From the NCBI GenBank assembly GCA_964449895.1, contig CAYVBY010000015.1, positions 1-55,927 on the forward strand: a stretch of 55,927 bases of DNA, read 5' to 3'. Shown in pieces: positions 18,035 through 25,992 of the stretch (position 1 is the first letter of the stretch; the number at the start of each line of letters is the position of its first letter). The position numbers were made by a program, and so were the translations under genes. This DNA comes from Intestinibacter sp964449895. Its GTDB lineage: Bacteria > Bacillota > Clostridia > Peptostreptococcales > Peptostreptococcaceae. The notes beneath the pieces are model-generated. The model searched no databases, was not told where the DNA came from, and saw only the letters and a list, made by a program, of their open reading frames with translations.

Positions 18035-19237
18035 ATGAAAATAGCGATATTAGGATATGGTACAGTAGCAAGTGGGTTAGTTGATATTATTGATAGTAAT
18101 AAGGAAAAAAGAAATATTGATATAGAAGCAATTTTAGTTAGAGATACAAGTAAACATTCTCATAGAAAATATTCAGAAATTTTAACTTCTAATATAGATG
18201 ATGTATTTGCAAAAGAATTAGATGTAGTAGTAGAGCTATTAGGAGGATTACATCCTTCTTATGAATATATAAAAAGAGCTTTAGAAAATAAAATAAATGT
18301 AGTTACTGCAAATAAAGATATGTTGGCTGAATTTGGAGGAGAACTTGTAAAAATTGCTAAAGAAAATGGTGTTTGCATAAAATTTGAAGCTTCAGTAGGT
18401 GGAGGTATTCCAGTTTTAAAACCTCTTATAGAATCATTAGAAGGTAATAAAGTAGATTCAATATATGCTATATTAAATGGAACTACAAACTTTATATTAT
18501 CAAAAATGTATGATGAGAATTTATCTTATGATGTAGCTTTAAAACAAGCTCAAGATTTAGGTTTTGCAGAGGCTAATCCAGAATCAGATGTAATGGGATA
18601 CGATGCAGGTAGAAAATTATCAATATTATCTACTTTATCTTACGATAAGAGGGTTTACTGGAAAGATTTTTATCTAGAAGGTATAAACAATATAGAAATT
18701 AAAGATATAGAATATGCAAAACAGCTAGGATGTAAAATAAAATTAGTTGGAAGCAGTAAAAATATAAATGGAAAAATAAATGGATATGTTAGACCAGTTT
18801 TAGTAGAAAATGATAGTATAATTTCTAAAATAGATAATGAATTCAATATTGTAGTTTTAAATGGAGATTTTTTAGGAGAAGTTTCATTTGTAGGTAAAGG
18901 TGCAGGTAAAGATGCTACAGGAAGTGCAGTCTATGCCGATGTATTAGATATAGATGATAATCGCTTAAATAATATAGATGCATTTACTAAAGAACAAGTA
19001 GAAGTAGATAAATTAGTATCAGATGAATGTGAAGCATTAATTAGATTTAAAAAACCTAATAAAGATAAAATAGTATCTATATTAGAAGAAAAATTAAATA
19101 AATGTAAAATACTAAATCAAGATGATGAACTTGCAGTGATGATTGATGCAAATTGTGAAAAAGACATAAATAATAGCTTAGACTTAATAAAACAAAATTC
19201 TTATTGTGAAGGCATAAGCAAAATATTAAAGTTATAA
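18035..19237 (+). CDS. hom: Homoserine dehydrogenase
   Basis: It reduces aspartate semialdehyde to homoserine, the branch to threonine and methionine. The 400-residue product shows an N-terminal Rossmann motif LGYGTVASGLVDII, the family signature ANKDMLAEFG with the conserved Lys, GGGIPVLKP, NGTTNFILSKM and a C-terminal ACT-like region (residues about 330-400) that could mediate threonine feedback. The start is ATG at 18035, 7 bases after GGGAGG; an ATG at 18014 precedes the SD and is rejected. The gene is controlled by the two Thr T-boxes. thrB, thrC and lysC are not in the window. Confidence 0.95.
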   Translation: MKIAILGYGTVASGLVDIIDSNKEKRNIDIEAILVRDTSKHSHRKYSEILTSNIDDVFAKELDVVVELLGGLHPSYEYIKRALENKINVVTANKDMLAEFGGELVKIAKENGVCIKFEASVGGGIPVLKPLIESLEGNKVDSIYAILNGTTNFILSKMYDENLSYDVALKQAQDLGFAEANPESDVMGYDAGRKLSILSTLSYDKRVYWKDFYLEGINNIEIKDIEYAKQLGCKIKLVGSSKNINGKINGYVRPVLVENDSIISKIDNEFNIVVLNGDFLGEVSFVGKGAGKDATGSAVYADVLDIDDNRLNNIDAFTKEQVEVDKLVSDECEALIRFKKPNKDKIVSILEEKLNKCKILNQDDELAVMIDANCEKDINNSLDLIKQNSYCEGISKILKL

Positions 19238-19337
19238 AAAGATAAAAATATATTTTATACATTTGTGTAGATATATTTATATAAAACTAAATACATTTAA
19301 GGATACTTAAAGTTAGGAAAAAATAAGTTGTTGTTTG

Positions 19338-19370
19338 AAAAAAGGAATGCATTTATGTCATTCCTTTTTT
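19338..19370 (+). terminator. Terminator after hom
   Basis: AAAAAAGGAATG pairs exactly with CATTCCTTTTTT. Confidence 0.88.
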
Positions 19371-19454
19371 CTTCCAAATTTTACTATCGAAATTTATTTA
19401 GATGCACTATAATTAAATATAATAATAATTTAGCATTATATAAGGAGGACAAAA

Positions 19455-20723
19455 ATGGAAATACTAAAAAATTCAGTATTTAAAAATGAAGAAACTCAAA
19501 AGATTGTAAAAGAACAAGTATCTTCTATTATAGAAGATATAAAAATAAATAAAGATGAAGCTTTAAAAAGATATAATCTAAAATTTGATAATAATAACAG
19601 AGATATAATAAGAGTTTCAAAAGAAGAAATACAAGAGGCTTATAAAAAAGTAGATGATGAGTTTATAAAAAACTTAAAAGTAGCAGCTACAAATATAGAA
19701 AACTTTGCTAAAGTTCAAAAAGAAAGTTTTAATAATAATTTTGAAAAAGAAATTTATCCAGGTGTAATTTTAGGTCAAAAGCATATACCAGTTAACTCTT
19801 GTCTAGCTTATGTACCAGGAGGAGGATATCCGTTATTTTCTACTGCATTAATGCTTATAATACCTGCAAAGGTTGCTGGAGTTAAAAGAGTAGTAGCTTG
19901 TTCTCCAACTATGAAAGATATCTCTAAAATAAATCCTAAAACTTTAGTAGCTATGGATATAGCAGGCGCAGATGAAATATATGCAACAGGAGGTGTACAA
20001 GCTATAGCATCATTTACTTATGGAACGGAAAGTATAAAACCTGTAGATATAATAGTAGGTCCAGGAAATAAATATGTAACTGAAGCTAAAAGACAATGCT
20101 ACGGTACAGTTGGTATAGATTTTGTTGCAGGTCCTAGTGAAGTTTTAATAATAGCAGATGAAACTGCAAATCCTACATATATAGCAGCTGATGTATTAGC
20201 TCAATGTGAGCATGATTTAAATGCAAGAGGAATTCTTCTTACAACTGATAGAGAGTTTGCTAAAAAAGTAAAAGATAAAGTAGAAGAAATGTTAGAAGTT
20301 TTACCTACTAAAAATATAGCTAAACCTTCATGGGAAAATAACGGAGAAATAATACTTGTAGATAATTTAAAGGAAGCTGTAGATTTATCTAATGAATACG
20401 CACCTGAACATCTAGAGATTGTAACAAAGGATAATGAATCTATAATAGATGAACTTACAAATTATGGATCATTATTTATAGGGGCTTATTCAGCTGAAGT
20501 ATTTGGAGATTATGTATCAGGTACAAATCATACATTACCAACTTTAAAAGCTTCAAGATATACAGGAGGAGTATGGGTAGGCACATTTATAAAAACTTGT
20601 ACTCATCAAGTACTAAATAAAGAAGCAATAAAATCATTAGCTCCAGTTGGAGTAGCTTTAGCTACAGAAGAAGGGCTACATGCTCATGCAAATGCAGCTA
20701 GAGTTAGACTAGAAGATAAATAA
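19455..20723 (+). CDS. hisD: Histidinol dehydrogenase
   Basis: The enzyme carries out the last two oxidations of histidine synthesis with NAD+ and Zn2+. The 422-residue protein has the family motifs YVPGGGYPLFSTALM, GPGNKYVTEAKR, DFVAGPSEVLIIAD, the zinc-site glutamine/histidine in AQCEHDLNARG, EHLEIV with the catalytic Glu-His, and SGTNHTLPT. SD AAGGAGG precedes ATG. No other his gene is near and no His T-box is seen, so it is an orphan; either his genes are scattered or the enzyme has been recruited for another alcohol oxidation. The hisD assignment rests on motifs alone. Confidence 0.9.
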   Translation: MEILKNSVFKNEETQKIVKEQVSSIIEDIKINKDEALKRYNLKFDNNNRDIIRVSKEEIQEAYKKVDDEFIKNLKVAATNIENFAKVQKESFNNNFEKEIYPGVILGQKHIPVNSCLAYVPGGGYPLFSTALMLIIPAKVAGVKRVVACSPTMKDISKINPKTLVAMDIAGADEIYATGGVQAIASFTYGTESIKPVDIIVGPGNKYVTEAKRQCYGTVGIDFVAGPSEVLIIADETANPTYIAADVLAQCEHDLNARGILLTTDREFAKKVKDKVEEMLEVLPTKNIAKPSWENNGEIILVDNLKEAVDLSNEYAPEHLEIVTKDNESIIDELTNYGSLFIGAYSAEVFGDYVSGTNHTLPTLKASRYTGGVWVGTFIKTCTHQVLNKEAIKSLAPVGVALATEEGLHAHANAARVRLEDK

Positions 20724-20817
20724 ATTTAAGGTAAAAATATGAATTTATCTGTATTGTATAATATATAAAAATAAATAGTGTAACATATAAAAATAAATAA
20801 TATATCATAATATTTTT

Positions 20818-20864
20818 TAAAAAATGCCCTAAAAAAAATGAAAATTGAAATAGGGCATTTTTTT
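20818..20864 (+). terminator. Terminator after hisD
   Basis: AAAAAATGCCCTA pairs with TAGGGCATTTTTTTT around a 19-base loop. Confidence 0.85.
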
Positions 20865-20982
20865 TGTTGTATTTTCATTTAACTTAGGTTTAAATGGGTT
20901 GGAATTAAATTTTATTTGGAATAATTTAACCTTTATCAAAAAAATACTAAACACTATTTTTTTAAAAAAAAGTAAAAAAGTG

Positions 20983-21011
20983 TTGCATATATAGTATATA
21001 TGATATACAAT
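20983..21011 (+). promoter_or_regulatory. GAPDH promoter with a palindrome between -35 and -10
   Basis: TTGCAT (20983-20988), a 17-bp spacer and TACAAT (21006-21011). CATATATA-G-TATATATG (20986-21002) is a perfect palindrome filling the spacer, a plausible repressor site. Confidence 0.65.
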
Positions 21012-21049
21012 AAGTGGTGTAAAGATAACTTAGGAAATGGGGGATTAAC

Positions 21050-22060
21050 TTGGTAAAAGTAGGAATAAATGGTTTTGGTAGAATAGGAAGAAACGTGCTT
21101 AGAATAGCACAAGAAAGATTAAATGATGATATACAAATAGTGGCTATAAATGCTAGAGCAAATGCAGAAACTTTAGCTCACCTATTTACATATGATTCTT
21201 GCTATGGTATATTTAAAGGCGATGTTGAAGTTAAAGACGAAGACACATTATTAATAAACTCTAAAGAAGTAAAAATCCTTAGACATTCAGATCCAGCTGA
21301 AATACCTTGGGGAGAATTAGGAGTAGATATAGTAATAGAATCTACAGGTTTATTTGTAGCTAAGGAAAACGCTTCTAAACATTTACAAGGTGGAGCTAAA
21401 AAAGTTATAATAACTGCTCCTGGTAAAAATGAAGATATAACTATAGTAATGGGTGTTAATGAAAAAGAATATGATAGCACAAAACATGATATAATATCAA
21501 ATGCTTCTTGTACAACTAACTGTTTAGCACCATTTGCAAAAGTATTAAATGATAAATTCGGTATAGAAGAAGGTCTAATGACTACTATACATGCATATAC
21601 AAACGATCAAAGAATATTAGATAAAAACCACAAAGACTTAAGAAGAGCAAGAGCTGCTGCAGAATCAATGATACCAACTACAACTGGTGCTGCAAAAGCT
21701 GTAGCTAAAGTTTTACCACAATTAGAAGGTAAATTAAACGGATTCTCAGTAAGGGTTCCTACTCCAACTGTATCTCTAGTAGACTTAGTTTGCACATTAA
21801 AAACAGACGCAACAGTTGAAGAAGTAAACGCTGCTTTAAAAGAAGCTGCTGATGGCGAATTAAAAGGAATATTAGGATATTGTGATAAACCTCTTGTATC
21901 AATAGACTTTAGAGGTGATTCAAGATCTTCTATAATAGATGCAATGTCAACTATGGCTATAAGCAAAAGAATGTTCAAAGTTGTATCTTGGTACGACAAT
22001 GAATGGGGTTACTCTACAAGAACTGTAGATTTAGTAAAATATGTTGCAGAAAGATTATAG
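21050..22060 (+). CDS. gapB: Glyceraldehyde-3-phosphate dehydrogenase, GapB-like (probably NADP-preferring)
   Basis: The 336-residue enzyme has GINGFGRIGRNVLR at 6-19, catalytic Cys154 in SNASCTTNC, and TIHAYTNDQR with the catalytic His near 181. At the cofactor site, NAD-specific enzymes have N-D (as in AINDLTD); this one reads AINARANAETLAHL, without the aspartate that binds the NAD ribose. From memory, B. subtilis GapB, the NADP-dependent gluconeogenic enzyme, has AINASYSAETLAHL. A gluconeogenic/NADPH role is therefore likely. It stands alone rather than with pgk-tpi-pgm, also GapB-like. The start is TTG at 21050 behind GGGGGA. Confidence 0.9.
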   Translation: MVKVGINGFGRIGRNVLRIAQERLNDDIQIVAINARANAETLAHLFTYDSCYGIFKGDVEVKDEDTLLINSKEVKILRHSDPAEIPWGELGVDIVIESTGLFVAKENASKHLQGGAKKVIITAPGKNEDITIVMGVNEKEYDSTKHDIISNASCTTNCLAPFAKVLNDKFGIEEGLMTTIHAYTNDQRILDKNHKDLRRARAAAESMIPTTTGAAKAVAKVLPQLEGKLNGFSVRVPTPTVSLVDLVCTLKTDATVEEVNAALKEAADGELKGILGYCDKPLVSIDFRGDSRSSIIDAMSTMAISKRMFKVVSWYDNEWGYSTRTVDLVKYVAERL

Positions 22061-22113
22061 ATTATATTAATTAGTTAACCATATTTAACCAAATAAAAAT
22101 AAACCTATTTAAG

Positions 22114-22149
22114 GCATTGTTTCATTAACAGAAACAATGCTCTTTTTTT
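22114..22149 (+). terminator. Terminator after the GAPDH gene
   Basis: GCATTGTTTC / GAAACAATGC followed by TCTTTTTTT. Confidence 0.9.
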
Positions 22150-22260
22150 GAAAAAATTAATAAACTTTGTTACAATATAGGTAATATATAAAATGCTATA
22201 ATATAAGCAACATATTGAAGTAGTATAAAAAGAGATTTAAAAAATCAGGAGGATAAATTT

Positions 22261-22626
22261 ATGAGCAAAAAATTAGCATCAGAATATTTTATGGAAGGAT
22301 TAAACTGTGCTGAATCTGTAATAGCAGCATATAACGATGAATTTAAAGCAGATGTGCCAATAAGAGTAGCAAGCGGCTTAGGCGGAGGATGTGCAGTAGG
22401 AACTTTATGTGGAGCTGTAAACGGAGCATGTATATGTGCAAGTTTTGCAAAAGGTAGAGATAAAGTAGGAGAAGAAAATGTAGCCAAAACTTATACTAAA
22501 AAAGTAATGGATACAACTTTAGAAAAATACGGTTCTACAGACTGTAAAGCCCTTAAAAAAGACAGAGTAGGATGTAAAGAAATAGTAGACTTTGCTTATG
22601 AAGCATTAAAAGAAGCTTTAAAATAA
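22261..22626 (+). CDS. C_GCAxxG_C_C family protein (probable redox/metal protein)
   Basis: The 121-residue protein carries the family's cysteine pattern: LNCAESV at about 17-22, GGGCAVGTLCGAVNGACICASF at about 42-63 (quoted in parts GGGCAVGTLCGAV and NGACICA), DCKALKK and VGCKEI near the C-terminus. The family is found in anaerobes and is assumed to bind a metal or take part in redox or metal-reduction chemistry; no function is proven. The start follows AGGAGG. It forms a single-gene unit with its own terminator. Confidence 0.88.
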   Translation: MSKKLASEYFMEGLNCAESVIAAYNDEFKADVPIRVASGLGGGCAVGTLCGAVNGACICASFAKGRDKVGEENVAKTYTKKVMDTTLEKYGSTDCKALKKDRVGCKEIVDFAYEALKEALK

Positions 22627-22646
22627 GTAATTAAATAAATTTATAT

Positions 22647-22692
22647 AAAAAGTGCTGTAAAGTAAATTGATTATTTTACAGCACTTTTTTAT
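22647..22692 (+). terminator. Terminator after the C_GCAxxG_C_C gene
   Basis: AAAAAGTGCTGTAAA pairs with TTTACAGCACTTTTT and a T-tail. Confidence 0.9.
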
Positions 22693-22836
22693 AACACATA
22701 GGAAATTATATTCATTTTTAAATTATGGATAAATATTTTCTTATTTCGGATAAATATTATAAATAATTTATAATATTTAATATATATAAATATGCTATAA
22801 TATAATCTGTATAAAAATAGGAAAAGGTGGATAAAT

Positions 22837-24144
22837 ATGAAATTAGTCGAAAATGCTATATTTTCAAAGTTTCTACAATTTGATATGGATGAAAATATTC
22901 CGATTTATGAAGGTAGATTTTGTATATATTTGCTTAATAAAAAATATAAGTGTAATGGAAGTATTATTTATAAAATGGCTACAGAGGGTACAATAGCATT
23001 TAAAGCGAAGATATTATCTAAAAAGGAATATGATGTAGATGTAGCCTTAGATTACGATTCGGCAGAACTAGAGATTCATCAATACAAGCCAATATCTGTG
23101 ACTATAAGTTATATGAACGATTTAAACATAGAAGGATATATAAATCACGGACATATAAGATCTAAAAATGCTGAAGTGGAATATGTGGATTTTGATGTTG
23201 TAAATTTAGATAAATATTTTGGAAAACTTATAAAATATAACGATAGATTGTTTGCAGGAAGAATGGAATTTAATGTAGGTGATTTTGAAGTTGTAATAGA
23301 CAAAAGATTTGATTTTACTAAGGAATTAGATGAAAAGCTAAAAGATAGAGATGGACATATAATAACTCATAGTGGAAGAATTAAGAGAAAAGACAATAAA
23401 ACATTTAGAACAAATATAATGAATCAAATATTAGATAATATAGCATTATCTTTTAGTTTTATGTGTGGAAGATATGTAGATATATGTTCAGCCTATGGAT
23501 ATAGGGATGGAGAATGTATATATAGACTTTGGAGAGAGACTTTAATTAGTTCTTATAAATTTGTTCCAAACTGGAAAGATACTATATCAAATTATCACAA
23601 TATAGAGAAATATTTGACTTTGATAAATGATAAGTTGCTAGATGATTATTATAATCAAGCTATAAGACAAGCTGTAGATTGGTATTTACAGTCTTTTGAT
23701 GGACTAACTTTAGAAAACAATCTTATATCTATACAAATATGTATAGAAACACTTTCATATATAGTTTTAGTTGAGCAAGAAAAAATATTTACAGATGATG
23801 AATTTGACGAAAATATAGTTACAAAAAATATAAGAGCTTTATTAGATGAGTGTAATATACCTTATGGAAAAGAAGAATTATTTTTATTTGATGATTATAT
23901 ACAAGATAGATTTGACGATGGTATAGATTTGCTTATATATTATAGAAATAAAATAGTCCATCCAAGTAGAAAGAGAAATCGTGCGAGACTTACAGTTGAA
24001 GATATTTGGAATATAATACAAATTGGAACTAGATATGTAGAACTTATTATACTTTATATAATTGGATATAAAGGAGAATATTCAAATAGATTATTAGATA
24101 GAGCTTATGGAGAAGTTCAGCTTGTTCCATGGAATGAAAATTAA
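22837..24144 (+). CDS. ApeA-like protein with C-terminal HEPN-type RNase motif
   Basis: This 435-residue protein has a beta-rich N-terminal half (about 1-190) and an alpha-helical C-terminal half. Near the end lies R370-N-K-I-V-H375, an exact R-x4-H motif with the polar residue after Arg that is typical of HEPN ribonucleases. The two-part layout, with a beta domain followed by a HEPN domain, recalls the ApeA anti-phage proteins, which cleave tRNA upon infection. Homology to ApeA is inferred from layout and motif, not from alignment. It starts after AGGTGG, and an ArsC/Spx-like gene follows 19 bp later, perhaps cotranscribed. Confidence 0.6.
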   Translation: MKLVENAIFSKFLQFDMDENIPIYEGRFCIYLLNKKYKCNGSIIYKMATEGTIAFKAKILSKKEYDVDVALDYDSAELEIHQYKPISVTISYMNDLNIEGYINHGHIRSKNAEVEYVDFDVVNLDKYFGKLIKYNDRLFAGRMEFNVGDFEVVIDKRFDFTKELDEKLKDRDGHIITHSGRIKRKDNKTFRTNIMNQILDNIALSFSFMCGRYVDICSAYGYRDGECIYRLWRETLISSYKFVPNWKDTISNYHNIEKYLTLINDKLLDDYYNQAIRQAVDWYLQSFDGLTLENNLISIQICIETLSYIVLVEQEKIFTDDEFDENIVTKNIRALLDECNIPYGKEELFLFDDYIQDRFDDGIDLLIYYRNKIVHPSRKRNRARLTVEDIWNIIQIGTRYVELIILYIIGYKGEYSNRLLDRAYGEVQLVPWNEN

Positions 24145-24163
24145 AAATTGAGAGGATGATTTT

Positions 24164-24520
24164 ATGTTAAAATTTTACGGCTACACAAAATGTTCAACAG
24201 TCAAAAAAGCTAAAAAATGGTTACAAGATAATAATATTGAATTTGAAGAAATAGATTTAATAGGAAATACTCCAACTAAGGAAGAATTAGAACAATTTTA
24301 CAAAAAAAGTGGTATGGAAATTAAGAAATTTTTCAACACAAGTGGAATTAAATACAGAGAAATGGGCCTTAAGGATGTTGTAAAAAACGAAACAGAAGAT
24401 AAGTTATTAGAACTTTTAGCAAGTGATGGAATGCTTATAAAAAGACCTTTATTAGTAGGTGATGATGTAGTAATAGTAGGCTTTAAAGAGGCTGAGTACG
24501 AAGCTAAGTTACTTAAATAA
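24164..24520 (+). CDS. ArsC/Spx-family thioredoxin-fold protein
   Basis: The 118-residue product is the ArsC/Spx/YffB fold: FYGYTKCSTVKKAKKWL with the N-terminal cysteine (residue 10), a TPTKEELEQF helix, and the KRPLLV cis-proline region near residue 94. It lacks the CxxC of Spx and does not have all the arginines of a classical glutathione-dependent arsenate reductase (GFKE where R107 is usual). No ars genes are nearby. It is probably a YffB-like reductase or regulator of unknown substrate. Confidence 0.82.
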   Translation: MLKFYGYTKCSTVKKAKKWLQDNNIEFEEIDLIGNTPTKEELEQFYKKSGMEIKKFFNTSGIKYREMGLKDVVKNETEDKLLELLASDGMLIKRPLLVGDDVVIVGFKEAEYEAKLLK

Positions 24521-24658
24521 TAGCTTTAAGATTTATTAGTATAGAAAAATTTAAATCAAAATAGACAAATTAATATAATATAAGATATTAAATAATAAAC
24601 TTTGTAAAGGAATTTGCTTTTTTTAAAAGAATAATTATATTTATAAGGTGGGATAAAT

Positions 24659-24976
24659 ATGAGAGAAATTATTATTACTATGCGTGAAGTATTAAAAATT
24701 TATTATTTCAAAGAAAAGCAAATTTTAGATGAACTACAATGTAATAAATTATTAATTAGATTAGATTTTAACAGTGATTTGTCAAGTTCAATTGAAATGC
24801 TAAAAAGTTTCAAATTTTTAAAAGAAGAAAATGAACAAATCAAAATAACTAAAGAAGGTATTCATGTGGTAAATGGCTTTTTAGAAAGATGTCCTCATTG
24901 TAAAGAGGTTATATTTTCAAGTGAAAATATCATACCAGATAATATCTGCTTAAATTGTAAATTAAAAATAGTCTAA
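24659..24976 (+). CDS. Small winged-helix-like protein with C-terminal zinc ribbon, function unknown
   Basis: In this 105-residue protein the first 75 residues are helical and end in a strand (IKITKEGIHVVNG), like a small winged helix. A zinc-ribbon follows: C78-x2-C81 and C97-x2-C100. The layout suggests nucleic acid binding, but I do not recognise the family. It has an AAGGTGGG SD and a terminator-like hairpin after its stop. Confidence 0.7.
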   Translation: MREIIITMREVLKIYYFKEKQILDELQCNKLLIRLDFNSDLSSSIEMLKSFKFLKEENEQIKITKEGIHVVNGFLERCPHCKEVIFSSENIIPDNICLNCKLKIV

Positions 24977-24980
24977 AAAC

Positions 24981-25020
24981 TTAAAGAAGTTGCATATAAA
25001 TTTATGCAGCTTCTTTAAAT
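24981..25020 (+). terminator. Hairpin/terminator between the zinc-ribbon gene and larE
   Basis: TTAAAGAAGTTGCATA pairs with TATGCAGCTTCTTTAA (one G-U pair); the T-tail is weak. Confidence 0.7.
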
Positions 25021-25097
25021 TTTGCTCCTTTAAATATAGATTTATAATTTATAATTTTATATAATTACTTTAAGTTAATTAAAAAGGAGTATATATA

Positions 25098-25895
25098 ATG
25101 GACATAAATGAAAAATACGAATTATTAAAAGATAAATTAAAGAATATGGGCAAAGTTGTAATTGCATATTCTGGAGGAGTAGATAGTAACTTTTTATTAA
25201 AAGTTGCAAGTGATGTACTTAAAGAAAATTCGGTAGCTGTGACTATTTATGCTATGATGCACTCATCTAGAGAAATTGAAGAAGCAAAACAATATGCTAA
25301 AAAATTTAATGTAAAGCATGAAGTTATAAAAATAGATGATTTCAATGAGAAAGGTTTTATTGAAAATGGACCTAAAAGATGTTACTATTGTAAAAGCGCT
25401 ATTTTTAATATAATTAAAGAATACGCTGAGAAAAATGATATAAAATATATACTAGATGGAACTAATTTAGACGATTTGGGAGATTATAGACCTGGACTTA
25501 AAGCACTTGAAGAATTAAATATAGTAAGTCCACTAAAAGATGCTCAGTTAACTAAAAATGATATAAGGATTTTATCGAAGAATCTTGGGATTGAGACATA
25601 TAAAAAACCTTCATTTGCTTGTCTTGCAAGTAGAATTCCTTATGGATGTGAGATAACAAAAGAAAAATTAAAACTTGTAGAAAAAAGTGAAAATTATCTT
25701 CAAGATTTAGGCTTTAATCAATATAGAGTTAGAATACATAATGACATGGCTAGAATAGAGATTGGAAAAGACGAAATGGAAAAGATTTTTAGCCTAAATA
25801 TAATAAAAAAAATAGACGAAGAATTTAAAAAAATAGGTTTTAAATATGTTACACTTGATTTAAATGGATATGAAATGGGAAATTTAAATAAATAA
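25098..25895 (+). CDS. larE: ATP-dependent sacrificial sulfur transferase LarE
   Basis: LarE inserts sulfur into the pyridinium biscarboxylate precursor of the nickel-pincer nucleotide cofactor of lactate racemase. The 265-residue protein has the PP-loop SGGVDS at 25-30 and C175 in FACLASRIPYG, matching the sacrificial cysteine C176 of the Lactiplantibacillus enzyme. C95 and C98 (RCYYCK) together with C175 could instead hold a [4Fe-4S] cluster, as in the three-cysteine LarE type that need not be sacrificed. larB and larC are not visible; a LarA homologue lies 16 kb downstream at 41880. SD AAAGGAG precedes ATG. Confidence 0.93.
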   Translation: MDINEKYELLKDKLKNMGKVVIAYSGGVDSNFLLKVASDVLKENSVAVTIYAMMHSSREIEEAKQYAKKFNVKHEVIKIDDFNEKGFIENGPKRCYYCKSAIFNIIKEYAEKNDIKYILDGTNLDDLGDYRPGLKALEELNIVSPLKDAQLTKNDIRILSKNLGIETYKKPSFACLASRIPYGCEITKEKLKLVEKSENYLQDLGFNQYRVRIHNDMARIEIGKDEMEKIFSLNIIKKIDEEFKKIGFKYVTLDLNGYEMGNLNK

Positions 25896-25952
25896 GATTA
25901 ATATAGAAAAATCAGTATAAAAATAAATAAGATCAGTATAAAGATAAATATA

Positions 25953-25992
25953 GAAAGGAGTAGAAAACTAGTTTTAGTTTTCAAAATAATGT
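25953..25992 (+). promoter_or_regulatory. SD and start codon separated by a hairpin (RlmL-like gene)
   Basis: GAAAGGAG (25953-25960) lies 32 nt before the ATG at 25993. Between them GAAAACTA (25963-25970), loop GTTT and TAGTTTTC (25975-25982) form a perfect 8-bp hairpin. If folded, the effective spacing is about 12 nt. The same design occurs before mutS. Confidence 0.75.

Larger units (their letters stand above)
20724..21049. other. Intergenic region between hisD and the GAPDH gene
   Basis: It holds the hisD terminator (20818) and the GAPDH promoter/operator (20983); nothing else is supportable. Confidence 0.5.

Noticed and set aside
21202..21999. Long open frames antisense to the GAPDH gene
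   Set aside because: They are shadows of a strongly codon-biased gene; no SD or terminator supports them.
22245..22487. Frame antisense to the C_GCAxxG_C_C gene
   Set aside because: Its composition (Pro/Ala/Thr rich) follows from the opposite strand; no expression signals.
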